Source: Istiophorus platypterus (Eukaryota > Chordata > Actinopteri > Istiophoriformes > Istiophoridae). Taken from it: a stretch of DNA of 64,000 nt. Under the pieces are notes generated by a model. That model was not told where the DNA came from and did not search any database. It worked only from the letters and a program-made list of their open reading frames with translations. Shown here one piece after another: positions 40,601 through 49,770 of this stretch. Where the stretch lies: the NCBI GenBank assembly GCA_016859345.1, contig CM029118.1:26726501-26790500 (forward strand), given 5' to 3'. The stretch's first letter is position 1. Every line of letters starts with the position of its first letter. Position numbers and translations under genes: made by a program.

Positions 40601-40840
40601 AAGCGGCGTGGAAGGGTTGCTGTAGCTGGGGGTGTTGTATTGACGGAGCTGTGTGCTGGAGGAGATGTGGGCATTCTCCTGCCTCATTTCCCTAATGTCC
40701 GGAACAGAGGAGCTAATCCGATGGTCCATGGTATGTGCGAGGTGGGCAAGCGGCTTACTTGAGCTCGTCTTGAATCGCCGGAAGCGTGGCAGCATTTTTT
40801 TGCGGAGATGCAGCAACATGCCCGGCTTCTTGGAATCCAT
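13198..40840 (-). CDS. mctp2: MCTP2: multiple C2 and transmembrane domain-containing protein 2, 22 coding exons
   Basis: MCTP proteins sit in the ER membrane through two C-terminal membrane segments and bind Ca2+ and lipid through cytoplasmic C2 domains. Coding exons, 5' to 3': 40313-40840, 36730-36783, 35483-35600, 33132-33274, 32534-32610, 31737-31851, 31547-31579, 29539-29709, 27266-27396, 26673-26859, 24733-24826, 24528-24630, 24239-24341, 23948-24049, 23719-23793, 22694-22813, 19184-19297, 17406-17447, 15214-15323, 14766-14875, 14150-14247, 13198-13245. All junctions are GT-AG with matching phase; the sum is 2676 bases, 891 residues plus stop (human MCTP2 is about 878). C2A is about residues 212-340, C2B 370-505, C2C 528-650, TM1 about 715-745, TM2 about 812-842. 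C2A and C2C keep the acidic calcium loops (RDRCGTSDPY, VYDRDLTTDD; GKSDPF, FDEDGD). C2B lacks most of them. The start MDSKKPG with RISSSVPDI further on matches MCTP2 better than MCTP1; which teleost paralogue (a or b) is unclear. Confidence 0.95.
14150..14247 (-). CDS. mctp2: mctp2 coding exon 21
   Basis: Encodes [20 protein letters not shown] through VPSDVQK, the conserved tail after TM2. Confidence 0.95.
14766..14875 (-). CDS. mctp2: mctp2 coding exon 20 (TM2)
   Basis: Encodes TFNWSVPFLSGLASLVFVIA through YIPVRYIVLIW, the second membrane segment. Confidence 0.95.
15214..15323 (-). CDS. mctp2: mctp2 coding exon 19
   Basis: Encodes ESERRGLIEKIHMVQETIIT through SFGERIK, a helical stretch between TM1 and TM2 that is highly conserved in MCTPs. 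Confidence 0.95.
17406..17447 (-). CDS. mctp2: mctp2 coding exon 18, acidic micro-exon
   Basis: A 42-base, phase-0 exon encoding DNMDLGDEDEDDEK between the two membrane segments. Human MCTP2 has a comparable acidic stretch here. Symmetric, so it is skippable in frame. Confidence 0.85.
17474..17495. repeat. (AATT)n short tandem repeat
   Basis: About five AATT units just upstream, in the transcript sense, of the acidic micro-exon. Confidence 0.8.
18017..18050. repeat. (ATAAT)n pentanucleotide repeat
   Basis: Six or so perfect ATAAT units inside mctp2 intron 17. Confidence 0.9.
18306..18592 (+). mobile_element. MITE-like interspersed repeat in mctp2 intron 17
   Basis: The left end, AAGGCTGAAACAATTAGCGG, and the reverse complement of the right end, GCAGGGCTGCACTAATGATT, are imperfect inverted repeats (shared GGCTGNAANNATTA-type core). 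The AT-rich interior with GATTAATTGATAATAAAATA resembles a very common perciform repeat with GCTGCAACTAATGA-type ends. No coding capacity. Confidence 0.6.
19184..19297 (-). CDS. mctp2: mctp2 coding exon 17 (TM1)
   Basis: Encodes VFLVTVWYVEFYMLPLFLVL, the first membrane segment, followed by the polar SGRVSQDL. Confidence 0.95.
19960..20007. repeat. poly-C run and (CCA)n repeat
   Basis: Fifteen C residues followed, after a short gap, by about eight CCA triplets in mctp2 intron 16. Confidence 0.9.
22694..22813 (-). CDS. mctp2: mctp2 coding exon 16
   Basis: Encodes ALARNVLRVQTLYRAIMST through CFQWESVQRSLLAFL. The CFQWES motif just before TM1 is a family hallmark. Confidence 0.95.
23719..23793 (-). 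CDS. mctp2: mctp2 coding exon 15
   Basis: Encodes VRASIRTFQPRERRFMED through KFSKK, the basic segment between C2C and the membrane region. An (AAAC)n repeat sits just upstream of its acceptor. Confidence 0.95.
23806..23840. repeat. (AAAC)n tetranucleotide repeat
   Basis: About seven AAAC units, on the intron side of the acceptor of mctp2 exon 15. Confidence 0.85.
23948..24049 (-). CDS. mctp2: mctp2 coding exon 14
   Basis: Encodes IRRGQQITFPLKKEDL through LELEIIYNP, the last strands of C2C and its exit. Confidence 0.95.
24239..24341 (-). CDS. mctp2: mctp2 coding exon 13 (C2C loop 3)
   Basis: Encodes PVKDIHDVLLVTIFDEDGDK through VAIPLLS. FDEDGD is the intact acidic loop 3. Donor TCG|GTACAC. 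Confidence 0.95.
24528..24630 (-). CDS. mctp2: mctp2 coding exon 12 (C2C)
   Basis: Encodes [20 protein letters not shown] through PEWNNVFT, with the second calcium-loop Asp. Donor TT|GTCAGT. Confidence 0.95.
24733..24826 (-). CDS. mctp2: mctp2 coding exon 11 (start of C2C)
   Basis: Encodes [20 protein letters not shown] through AADLLAADLN, the first strand and loop 1 of C2C. Ends in phase 1 at AATG|GTATGT. Confidence 0.95.
25495..25640. repeat. compound (GT)n-(TA)n-(CA)n microsatellite, inverted layout
   Basis: A GT arm at 25495-25513, a TA/TATG/ACAT core to about 25600 and a CA arm at 25601-25629. The GT and CA arms are reverse complements and the TA core is self-complementary, so the whole block can fold as one hairpin. 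It lies in mctp2 intron 10. Confidence 0.92.
26673..26859 (-). CDS. mctp2: mctp2 coding exon 10 (C2B end)
   Basis: Encodes CEVNLSNLPFNQ through TCSGVSISDLC and ends at LDNY|GTCAGT. SVSISDLC-like text is diagnostic for MCTP proteins. Confidence 0.93.
27266..27396 (-). CDS. mctp2: mctp2 coding exon 9 (C2B middle)
   Basis: Encodes NHCKGANPQWRERFTF to TEECLG. The loop 3 equivalent is WSKEGRRTEE, without the Asp cluster needed for calcium. Donor AC|GTGAGT, phase 2. Confidence 0.93.
29341..29552. repeat. direct duplication, copy A (spans exon 8 donor and intron 8)
   Basis: About 210 bases very similar to 31026-31236 in the same orientation. Both contain GAAAGGGGAAGGAGCAAAG and GAGGAGGAGGGGGTTGGAAG. 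Copy A includes the last 14 bases of mctp2 exon 8 and its GT donor. Confidence 0.95.
29539..29709 (-). CDS. mctp2: mctp2 coding exon 8 (start of C2B)
   Basis: Encodes PGSSPQSIRLSETLKK through MYKSK, the first half of C2B. The final 14 or so bases and the donor are duplicated in intron 7 (see 31026-31236). Confidence 0.95.
31026..31236. repeat. direct duplication, copy B (intron 7 of mctp2)
   Basis: The partner of 29341-29552, differing by scattered substitutions and small indels. It carries a second copy of the exon 8 donor (AAG|GTACTGG, GT at 31222-31221 on the minus strand) with no exon body behind it. Confidence 0.95.
31547..31579 (-). CDS. mctp2: mctp2 coding exon 7, 33-base micro-exon
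   Basis: Phase-0 micro-exon encoding the basic peptide RWPQKRKRSIR, between TTGACAG and GTAAGG. It matches the position of the human basic linker between C2A and C2B. It is the least certain internal exon because of its length, but its phase and donor are both good. Confidence 0.75.
31737..31851 (-). CDS. mctp2: mctp2 coding exon 6 (C2A end)
   Basis: Encodes the last C2A strands (VNELTLPLDDPNSLEDDMGF) and a linker. The acceptor lies in a C-rich tract beside a run of nine G on the plus strand. Confidence 0.9.
32534..32610 (-). CDS. mctp2: mctp2 coding exon 5 (C2A loop 3)
   Basis: Encodes VYDRDLTTDDFMGSASVVL, with the Asp residues of calcium loop 3. Ends in phase 2 at AA|GTGAGT. Confidence 0.95.
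33132..33274 (-). CDS. mctp2: mctp2 coding exon 4 (C2A middle)
   Basis: Encodes TSDPYVKFKLDGK, VVYKNLNPSWNE and MYIK, the core of C2A. Acceptor TTTTCAG, donor AAG|GTAATT. Confidence 0.95.
35483..35600 (-). CDS. mctp2: mctp2 coding exon 3 (start of C2A)
   Basis: Encodes FGMANETLSV to LVIRDRCG, the first beta strands and calcium loop 1 of C2A. Its acceptor is unusual: a (TG)n repeat precedes CCAG in place of a plain pyrimidine tract. It ends in phase 1 before GTAAGA. Confidence 0.93.
36730..36783 (-). CDS. mctp2: mctp2 coding exon 2 (residues 177-194)
   Basis: A 54-base, phase-0 exon between TCTGCAG and GTAAGT, encoding YDNDDFNGHVLKDGDTQN. Being symmetric and short it could be skipped without a frameshift. 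Confidence 0.8.
37256..37515 (+). mobile_element. truncated MITE-like repeat, same family as 3739-4152
   Basis: Begins CAGTGGTAGAATGTA and continues with TTCAAATTTGAGGTAC and GAGCTTATAAAATATGAT, phrases of the same fish repeat. The right inverted repeat is missing, so the copy is 3'-truncated. It lies in mctp2 intron 1. Confidence 0.55.
37560..38340 (+). mobile_element. degenerate Tc1-like transposon remnant
   Basis: Read on the plus strand with many frameshifts, the stretch retains text of a fish Tc1-like transposase: a GACTTTGCATTTGG leader, helix-turn-helix-like SGQVNNLVH, the phrase KTKTFTTSS, then KVHNQE, KYRGFTTKCKPLV and NGTGS-like text. Stops and indels are frequent and no DDE triad is intact. 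No terminal inverted repeats are evident. Inactive; inserted in mctp2 intron 1. Confidence 0.75.
40313..40840 (-). CDS. mctp2: mctp2 coding exon 1 (residues 1-176)
   Basis: Starts at the ATG 40838-40840 and ends CAG|GTACAC. It encodes the basic N-terminus (LHLRKKMLPRFRRF), the SSVPDI motif shared with other MCTP2 proteins, and a Ser-rich, disordered linker before C2A. The linker is poorly conserved in the family. Confidence 0.93.
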
Positions 40841-40882
40841 GATGGGAGGGAGGCTCAGTCTGTGTCTAAGATCTGGACATCA
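40841..40882 (-). other. mctp2: 5' UTR part of mctp2 first coding exon
   Basis: An acceptor GCTGTCAG precedes this segment at 40883-40884, so transcription probably begins in an upstream non-coding exon, with the CpG island near 49 kb as the likely site. There is no upstream ATG within the 42 bases. Confidence 0.5.
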
Positions 40883-42810
40883 CTGACAGCTATAGTAAAG
40901 AATAGAGAGAGGGGAGTCAGTCACGGTCATATACGTACAGCTATGACCAACATTAAGCTACAATTCAAAATGCTTTTCTGCCAGTCTCACAATTCCAGAT
41001 GTTCAAAATCAGCTGGGAAATTCACAATCAGACCAAAGTTTTTTTCTGTCAACCACAAATAATTTACAGTAACTTTTATGAACAGGCAACAAATTCATTT
41101 GGTCTTGATTAGCACTGAAATAATTACAGCCATTAAATGATGATTGTATTTATGTGGAAATGAACAAAATAACAATCCTAATTAACCGTAACTCTACTAT
41201 AATTTTGCCTTAAATCCTCTGTGGAACGAGGAACACATAAAATATGGGTAAAAATTGACTCAAAACTATTTTAAGTATTTGCTTTCATGCCGGGAGTTTA
41301 ACAAACAAGACAAAACAATCCTCTAATCCAACTGTCAAGAAAGCGAAATTCTATAATCATTCTTTTACATGCTTTCTTAAGTCTGTTCTTCTTACGTCAT
41401 TCTAAAAAATACACTTGTCACTCAAAAGTGTAAACACAATCAGTTTTACTAACATTCAATAGTGACCTTTAATGTAAGGTGAGTTATCACAGAGAATTTA
41501 TACTATTATTACCTGTTCTCAGTATAAGAACAAATGCTTAAATGGCAGAAGCTTCAAAAATATAATAAAACGTATTTCTAAAAATCTGATTTCTACTGTA
41601 ATGTCAGAAACCAGTAGAGATCAAATTATCAGCTCTTTGAATAGAGACAAATGAGCCAAGAAGGGAGAAGGGAAAGAAAGAAAGAAAACTTGTAATAAAC
41701 TGTTCTTCTAAAGTTGGAGGATTAACTCATATTACCAAAGATCATCATGAAAAAATAGGTAGAATAAAAGGAAGAAATGTAACCTCTTCCAACTGTATTT
41801 TTTTGTACTCTTAAAAACACTTTCAAGAGGGAATTTTTATCACACATAAAGCACATGCAACAAACTGCAGTTGTGCTAAAAAAAAAACCAAACAAACCCT
41901 GTAAGTAACAAATGTAATTGTGTAATTATACCCAGTTCGTAATAATTCGGATGATTAATACGTTCACGCCCAAACTCCAATGAAATGTTGCAAAACAGAA
42001 CTTTCTCAAAGCACACCAAAAATGTTCCAACCGATTCAAGTGTCCCATAAAGTAATGAGGGTGTGGCAATGAGCTAGCAAGCACAGGAGCAGGACTCTGA
42101 AACTGAAGCAGTTAAAGGGAAGTCATCCACTGTGAACTGTCGCATCGAAATGTCTCAGTTTGGAGGACACATGACCGAAAAATGTTATCCTTTTGAACAA
42201 GACTCTAAAAGCTTGCTGAGAGAGCACTCCTTCAGCAAGACATGGAAATATTGTTCCTTGACCTTTCTTTTTTTTTTATTAAGTACCAAAATTTCAATAT
42301 ATTCTTTTGTAGCGAGCCATAGAACAGACCAATGGATGTTGATCCATCTTAACCAAACCATCACCACACCTGATGCAGCATTATTACATGACATAAATAT
42401 GATTTTAATACTTTAAACCTGATGTAAGACAAAACCCATTCACTCATTAGAAAGCAGCTCTTTGTGCCACCTTATATACATTTACCATCCACACCTGATG
42501 GAGCATCAGTAGGTAACAGATGTTACTCACAGAAGCAACGCAATCACCATCCATTTGAAAATCTGCAGAAACACACATCTCATCTTCTGCTGCACCAGTG
42601 CAAGACATGTAGCAAGAATTTAGCAGCAGACTAATTACACCGAAATGGCCCCAACCAAAATCACTCAAAAAGGAAATGACACACTCAACAAGCCATAACA
42701 GTCTTAATGACCTAAACCACAACCCAAGGGTGTGCTGAACTGTAGGTGCCTTTCTTATATGTTACAATTAAAACATGTTTTATAAAAAAAACTGTCTGGA
42801 GAAATGGAGA

Positions 42811-42848
42811 GTGTGTGTGTGTGTGTGTGTGTCTGTCTGTCTGTCTGT
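42811..42848. repeat. (GT)n-(CTGT)n microsatellite
   Basis: About ten GT units followed by four CTGT units. Confidence 0.9.
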
Positions 42849-45519
42849 GATGAATGCAGTGTTTCACACTTCTTATCGGAAATAGTGTTCGTACATTTGA
42901 GCATGGAAGTTTGTTCTCAGCCTCTGTAAACAGTAAATATTACAAAATGTCACAAGGCCACTTAGGAGCTCTAAACTACATCTACTGGTCTTCTGAAGAG
43001 AGTCTTTAAAGAGGAACCTGAGATATGGTTGGAGCTCTGACAAGCTAAGAAGCAGACTTTTAGATTACATGTTGTCACAGAAATTCAATACTTGATTTAT
43101 AAGAATGTATTTACATTAAGGCTGTACAGTAAGCTGGTTCCAAGAAAAAGTAGCCATCAGATGAAAAAGGACACTTCCATTTCATTATTGTAGTACAAAA
43201 CCTGAACAATACACAGTTCTGGGCAAAATCCCTACATCTGTGCAAAGCATGCCCATTGTGGGTGCTGTGCCATTTACAGTAAGATCTTCAGTCAGCCACA
43301 TGAAAACGTCTCCTATTAGACTCATCCCTGATAAGTCTAATAATGCAAAAAATTTTTTTTTTTGCATTATACCGTACAATGTCTTTTAAAGGTTGTTTCT
43401 GAAGCCTTTGTAAGTGTGTGTTTATTGGATGAAACATCAATCATTCATTCAGTTTACTCACTGCGAATTTGCTCCCATGAGGGAGTGTTTCATCTGTGTT
43501 TCAAATGAACAGATGAGTAAGCACACACTGTGATGCCTCGCTGCCACCTCAGGTTATCTCTGTTGACTTCTCTAATGTAAACCATAGCAGCACCTGCCCA
43601 GAACGACCGCTGCTTCTCACAAAACCTGATTTTGTCAAGCAACAGCCCCATAAGCCCCTTAACAAATTCATACTTTGCATTGTCATTAACTGCAAACCAT
43701 GACATGCAATGTTATCAGATTGTAAGGGGAAGTAACAGACGAAGGAAGAAGATGGTAATCAGCAATTACAAAACAAGCAAAGATGATGACAGACGTTGAC
43801 AAGTAGAACTGAAAATTATCTTTGAAAATGAGATATTTTAATACCTCACAGCTAATGTCAGATATACATGTACATTTTCCCCCCCAAGGATATTAGAATC
43901 TAGAGTAAGTAGAAGTGAGCTGAAGTAGTTTCCCCAGCAATTAGTTGGTCTACAACCAATTACTTCTATATCTACTATAAAGAAAATGGGTAAACTGATG
44001 ACTCCGATATCTGTTGCCTACATTCAGACTTCTCTAGCCTGACACCTATATGAGGATTAGATTATGCAACACTGAAACAGCGAGATAAGGACAGTCAGGA
44101 GGCAGAGGCGAAGGATGACACAAAAGCCAGACTGCAGAAGTGTCTATTATTTAAATGAAAACTGATTGATGTTAAAGGAATAGTTCATCTGAACTATACA
44201 ATTTTGTCATGATCTACTAGTCTATGGCAAATACATTGTACTGACATTTGTACAAAATATTCCGTTTTTTTGTGAACTAAAATTAAAAGCCACTATGTGA
44301 AGAAAAAATTTTGACATTGTGTGTATATTATATTTTTCAAATTGTTCTGGTCTCCTAAGATTTGTTTGTAGGAAAATAACAAAAAAAAAATCTGTGGAGT
44401 CTGTTTTGCTTTAAGCACACTCATCACAGTGACCCGGACTCGGATCCAAGACTGGTGGGGTTGAAGCAGAGCGCATTCTGTCTACCACTCGTGCTAGAAA
44501 CTGTCCAAACCTACACATAACTACTTTATAGCTGCGCTAATCAATATTTTGATACCAGCAATGGATCAAGTGGCTATGTGTATAGTAAGAGAGTGGTTAC
44601 TCATAGAGGCAAATTACCACCCATCTTTGCAATTCCAGAGCTATGGACTGATTTAATACTCCATCGTTTCTGCCCTGATCTGGTTATTCAGAGAAAGAGT
44701 TTTGGGGGGAGCAACAGTCTAATACGAGAGTGTCTTTTCAAACATTACTGCTGTACTGATCACAGCAAACAAACCAGTTAATCTGCATGATTCTCTACAG
44801 AGCTCAGAGCCTGCATCCTTTTGTCATCATTGCATCATTTTGGATAGTATTTCAATACAGCAAGACTCACATTAACTCCCCAGAAAGACCATAAAAAAGT
44901 CCAGAAATCGATCAAAATTTGGCCAAATAATTTTGTGCACATTTGCTGCACAGCATCTACTAATGACACCCATTCTCAAGTAAACTTTGGTTACTGGCTG
45001 ATGTGGGGATCAAAGCTGTAGCACCTTTGTGGACCTTAGCTGTGCTCTTTACACTGCACTCTGGAGTCTGTAAACACATCAATAATTAACTCCTAATAGT
45101 CCCAATAAGCCCAACAGCCATGGAGATTTAAAGAGAGCATTATGGGGACAAAGAAATGACCACAATAACCATGAGTGAAGTGCCAGGCAAGAGTCATCAA
45201 GCAGGACACTGAACCCTTGGATTCACTATTAAACAATCTAAATGTAAAATGCTGTATGTAAGAGATGTGGTTCCAAAAATATTTAAGTAACAGCCAATTG
45301 CTCATGAGCAGGGCCCCAGTGTGATCATGTAACTGAGAAAAAGAACCAGGTTTTCATTTATTTTGGCCACTCAGGTCAGAGGGGGTCAGCCACACTCTAC
45401 CTGACCTGGACAGATACGCTATGGACACAGACCGCCACACTGAGCACTTATGGTTACAACAGCCTCATTTCCAATTTGTCGAATGGGGGGGGACTACACC
45501 CTCATCGAACCATGATCTA

Positions 45520-47027
45520 TAGACAGCGGGTAAAAGAAGTATTGAACACATCAACATTTTTCTCAGTAAATATATTTCTAATGGGGCTATTGTAATGACA
45601 TTTTCACCAAATGTCAGCAACAACCCAAGTAAAACACACATGCAAAGAGATCACACCATAGATGTCCATAAATTAATGTGTAATAATGTGAAATTACACA
45701 GTGAAAAAGTATTGAACACATGAAGAAAGGGAGGTGCAAAAAGGCCTGAAAAGCCAAGACACCAGCTGAAATCTGTCAGTACTTAGAAAGCAATTCTGCC
45801 CTTTGTCAGTGCAAACTAATATCAGCTGGTTCAGTCCCAACTGATGGTCTATAAAAAGGTGTCTCATTACCAAGGTGTCACACACGAAACATCAAGCTCT
45901 CTCAAAACCTGCGCAACCTTATTGTTGCAAAACATACTGATGGCATTGGTTACAGAAGGATTTCTAAACTTCTGAATCTTCCAGTGAGCACTGTTGAGGC
46001 CATAATCCGGAAGTGGAAAGATCATCATTTCACCATAAACCAGCTACGACCAGGTGCTCCTCACAAGATTTCTGACAGAGGAGTGAAAGGATTATCAGAA
46101 GAGTTGTCTGAGAGCCAAGGGCCACTAGTGGAGAGCTTCAGAAAGACCTGGAATTAGCAGGTACAATTGTTTCAAAGAAATCAATAAGTAATGCACTCAA
46201 TCGCCGTGGACTGTCTGCATGCTCATCACGCAAGACTCCATTTCTAAAGAAAAAGCCTGTTGAAGCTCGTTTAAAGTTTGCTGCACAACATTTGGACAAG
46301 CCAGTGAAATACTGGGAGAATATATAATTCTTTGGATGCCGTAATACACATCACCCCAAAAACACCATACAAACAGTGAAGTTTGGAGGTGGGAACATCA
46401 TGGCGTGGGGCTGTTTTTCAGCAGACGGTACTGGCATAGTTCATATAACTGAAGGAAGGATGAATGGAAAAATGTACTGAGACATTCTTGATAAAAATCT
46501 GCTGCCATCCACCAGGATGCTGAAGATGAAACGAAGGTGGAAATTTCAACTCTCAACTGGTTTCAGAGAGAGAGAATAAAGCTGCGACAATGGCTCAGCC
46601 AATCACCTGACTTGAATCCAATTGAAAATCTATGGAAAGAACTAAAGATCAGAGTCCAAAGAAGAGGCCCAGGGAACCTTCAAGATATGAAAACTCTTTG
46701 GAAGAATGGATCCAAAATCACACCTGAGCAATGCATGTAACTAGTTTCTCCATACAGGAGACTTCTTGAAGCTGTCATTACCAACAAAGGCTTTTTTACA
46801 AAGTATTAAATAAATTTCAGTAAGCGTCTTCAGTACTTTTTCCCTGTCATTCCATTTTATTACATATAACTTAATTTCTGACCTCATTTGTTTTGGTTTC
46901 TTTGTATGAATGAATTATTTAGGTTGTTACGAACATCTGGTGAAAATTTCATTTCAACAGCACCTTTAGAAATATATATTCACTGAGAAAAATGGTGATG
47001 TGTTCAATACTTATTTTACCCGCTGTA
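45520..47027 (+). mobile_element. Tc1-like DNA transposon, internally deleted and inactive
   Basis: The left end ACAGCGGGTAAAAGAAGTAT (from 45523) is mirrored by the right end, which on the other strand reads TACAGCGGGTAAAATAAGTA. Similarity continues inward for at least 110 bases, and the motif AAAAAGTATTGAACACATGA recurs inside, as in IR/DR-type Tc1 elements. TA dinucleotides flank both ends. The transposase reads plus strand: HIGYRRISKLLNL-type helix-turn-helix, KYWENI, FGGGNIMAWGCFS and the SPDLNPIENLWKE motif with the third catalytic acid. Segments that normally carry the two catalytic Asp residues are deleted (after KYWENI, and before LNWFQRE). Frame breaks and stops are also present. 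Confidence 0.9.
46537..46740 (+). pseudogene. C-terminal fragment of dead Tc1 transposase
   Basis: The longest surviving open piece of the transposase, with QSPDLNPIENLWKELK and ending KITPEQCM. It lacks the DNA-binding part and both catalytic Asp residues. It is part of the element at 45520-47027 and not an independent gene. Confidence 0.85.
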
Positions 47028-48954
47028 TAGAATCCAATTGAAATTCAGACGGCAAATTATGTTAAATGTTTATATACACTGATTTTGCCATCCCTATTTC
47101 TGTGTAGCCGTGCTGCCAGCCAACACAGTGAAGATGTGAAGGCTGTAGGACAAAATAGCTCAGTTCAAGGAGATGCTGAGGCCATCCATCCTTGTCCCGA
47201 AACCCATTTATCTGACTCTTGACATGGCAAAAAAACACGGGTGTTATCTCCTAGATCAAGATAAACAAGCAACTAATAGTGCAGAGGTCAAAGATCCCAG
47301 TGTTAAACAAACATAACCGTGAACCTAAAGTGGATGGATGAAAAAAACACAAGGGAAACACAGAATGATCATGAGAGGTCTGAACTGAAAAAGTAAATAG
47401 CATTTGAGGATAATAAAAAAGAGAATGATAATATATTAGAGCAAAATTATATGGGAGAATGTAGGACAGTAGAGGACAAAACACCAATTTATCTACCTGT
47501 AATATATAAAATGTGTATTCTATAAAAATACTATTATTCTGTTTAATAGAAATTTAAATTTAACCTCTTAAAAGTTCTAAGTAAATTATAGCATGTGTCT
47601 AATTACCATATACACTAATCCTGAAAGTCTGCACAATCTCCTAAGATTGAAGAAGTACATGCACTTAGTGTCATACAAGTGTCTACATGGAATAAAAAAA
47701 AGTTCTCTGACTGCTACGGCTGAGCCTCGAGTATGACCACAGCAAAGTGGACAAGACACTGTAAACATGCTACCAACTGATGAAATAATGAAAATACATA
47801 CAGTTTATATTTAGGATTACAGGTGTTGCCACAAATAAGTCATACATCTGTTTTATACCTGGCCAGTGAAGGCTCTACTCAGCAATGTTTCCCTTTTCAT
47901 GCATGACATCTGCATGAAAAGAGCCTTGAGGTGCATCACTTCATCAGTCTGAAGTGTAGAGATAACCAGTTTTTAGTCACGTTTTCTTACTATTAGGTGT
48001 GTAAACCTAATCTGACTTGATGAGATTCAGTCTAAACTAAGTCACAGTTCCTGTTATTGACAGTGCTGGGGCAGGATGACACATGCACCGAAGACTGTAA
48101 GAAAACCATTCATGTCTACAGATACGGCAGTTTGACTCTCATTCCCGAATGAGGTCACCAACATGTGAAAAAACAAAAGACACTGATTTTACAAAAAGCC
48201 CGAGAGAACACAAATAACAGATGATGGTGTTTTGAAACGATACTGGGTTAATCCGTGGTTAAACATAAAAGCATGTCTACTGACTGGATCCTCCAACTTT
48301 TAGAGCTCTAAACGATGAACGAGCAGTGGTTTATTCAGCCCAAACCTGAAACCTGTCCAATTTTTAAAAATATCTCTGCACCAATTCCTATTCTGAAAGC
48401 AGATTCCGTACATCATGAGGAACTATGCTTTCAACTTAAAACATCTACTGTATTAATAGATGTGTTTTATAGGAGAGTAACTTTGATTACTGTTGGGGTT
48501 TGGAGTGATAAAGGCTTTTATAGCCTTTTTTCGTCTATGGGCTGAGTTGAGCAAGAATGTGGGCTGTCTTGTCAGAACAAGAGAAACTATTTCCTGAAAA
48601 TCTTTCAGCCTTAGGTTCCTACACTTTGATATGGGGCAAGATAGCCGCTTACGGGGGAACCACAAAAACAATAGTAAAACCCGTGCAGACATTAAACATA
48701 ATGCAGTTCTGGTGGATTTAGAACTTCTGGTTGTCAGTTCCATGGTTACAAGCTTTTGTACACAGTGTAGACATAAAGGTGATGGTTCTGGGAAACATGG
48801 GAACCGCTCAGTGAAAGCACGAGGAGGTTTCAAGTGCTGGTAACTTTGTAACTTATCAATGAGCCATTTACTCGCGTGGTTTCCCGTCCATCAGGGGCAG
48901 TAACGCCACGGATGCAGCTCCATCACCTGCGTTACACTGGTTAAAACTGTATGT

Positions 48955-49770
48955 CAAACCTTGACGGGGTCGACGGGGTGGTGGCGTGTGAATACTCCGA
49001 CCAACGAGAACCAGCCGTTTCCAAAACTGACACCAAACTTAGGAGCACCTAGGAGCCTCGCCCTGCGCCCTGCGCCCTGCGTCCTGCGTCCTGCGCCCTG
49101 CGCCCCGCGTCCTGCGCTCCAGCCCGCGGACCAGCGGCCCACAAAAGCTCGGCAGCGTTTCTGTTCAAACGAGCTCGGTTTGTGGCAGAGCGATGCCGAA
49201 CAGGCCGCCGAGTCCTGTGGACGAGAAAACTATCCATTTACAACGACGACGACAACAACAAGAAAAGGCTGCGAAAGGTATGTAAGTTTGTGTAAGAAGC
49301 AGCCAGATGTTCGAGCGGAGTCTCACCTCAAACTCAGCGCCCCTCCACACACACGGGCGGGCGGCAGAAACCCGAGGATCCCACCGAGTAAGAGCCACCT
49401 AGAGTTCAAGGTGGAGCTGCTGAGACGTCTCACCTGTCCGCCCCCGGAGGAAAGGTTTTCCGGGTAGGAAGGAGGCTCACCTGGCCAAGGTCCCCCTCAG
49501 GTAACTCAGGTAACTCTGCTCCGCTCCTACAGAAAGCACCAGCGGGTCAAACTTTTACACGTTTCCATTGCTGAGAGCCTCCGATGAGCGTTTTTCATTC
49601 ACCTCGTGGACGTTAAACATCTGCACCGTCTCCGCGCGGCGACCGTGGCGCGCGGCTCCGACCGACTTCCTCCTCGCGGCCGAGCGGCCGAGCTCGAGCC
49701 TGTTAGAGGAGCGTTTTCAAAATAGAAGCATTTCCGGCGAGCGCGTCCGGCGCAATGACCCAAGTCTAGA
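48955..49770. promoter_or_regulatory. mctp2: CpG island, probable mctp2 promoter
   Basis: CpG dinucleotides and GC content rise sharply against AT-rich flanks, with clusters such as GCGCGGCGACCGTGGCGCGC near 49635. No TATA box stands out. On the minus strand there are three good donor sites that could end a non-coding first exon: GT at 49480-49479 (CCAG|GTGAGC), 49433-49432 (ACAG|GTGAGA) and 49326-49325 (TGAG|GTGAGA). A plus-strand donor AAAG|GTATGTAAG with GT at 49278-49279 hints at divergent transcription. The island sits about 8 kb before the first coding exon. Confidence 0.6.
49060..49117. repeat. GC-rich heptamer tandem repeat CCTGCGY
   Basis: Eight or so tandem copies of CCTGCGC/CCTGCGT with one CCCGCGT variant, inside the CpG island. 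Confidence 0.9.

Larger units (their letters stand above)
40883..48950. other. probable 5' intron of mctp2, no coding exons seen
   Basis: No conserved coding segment was found. The stretch holds simple repeats and a 1.5 kb Tc1 copy. The acceptor at 40883-40884 and the CpG island beyond 48.95 kb suggest one or more non-coding first exons, so most of this would be intron. This is inference without transcript evidence. Confidence 0.45.

Noticed and set aside
40517..41062. Plus-strand frames of 77-84 codons opposite mctp2 exon 1
   Set aside because: Antisense shadows of a conserved coding exon with no independent support.
44170..44230. MITE end resembling AAAGGAATAGTTCA
   Set aside because: Only one short edge matches a known type of fish repeat; no second inverted end was found.
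49060..49117. CRISPR-like array
   Set aside because: Seven-base units with no spacers, in a eukaryotic CpG island; a minisatellite.
48961..49467. 168-codon plus-strand frame in the CpG island
   Set aside because: Arises from GC-rich DNA and the heptamer array (Pro-Ala-Arg repeats); no homology recognised.
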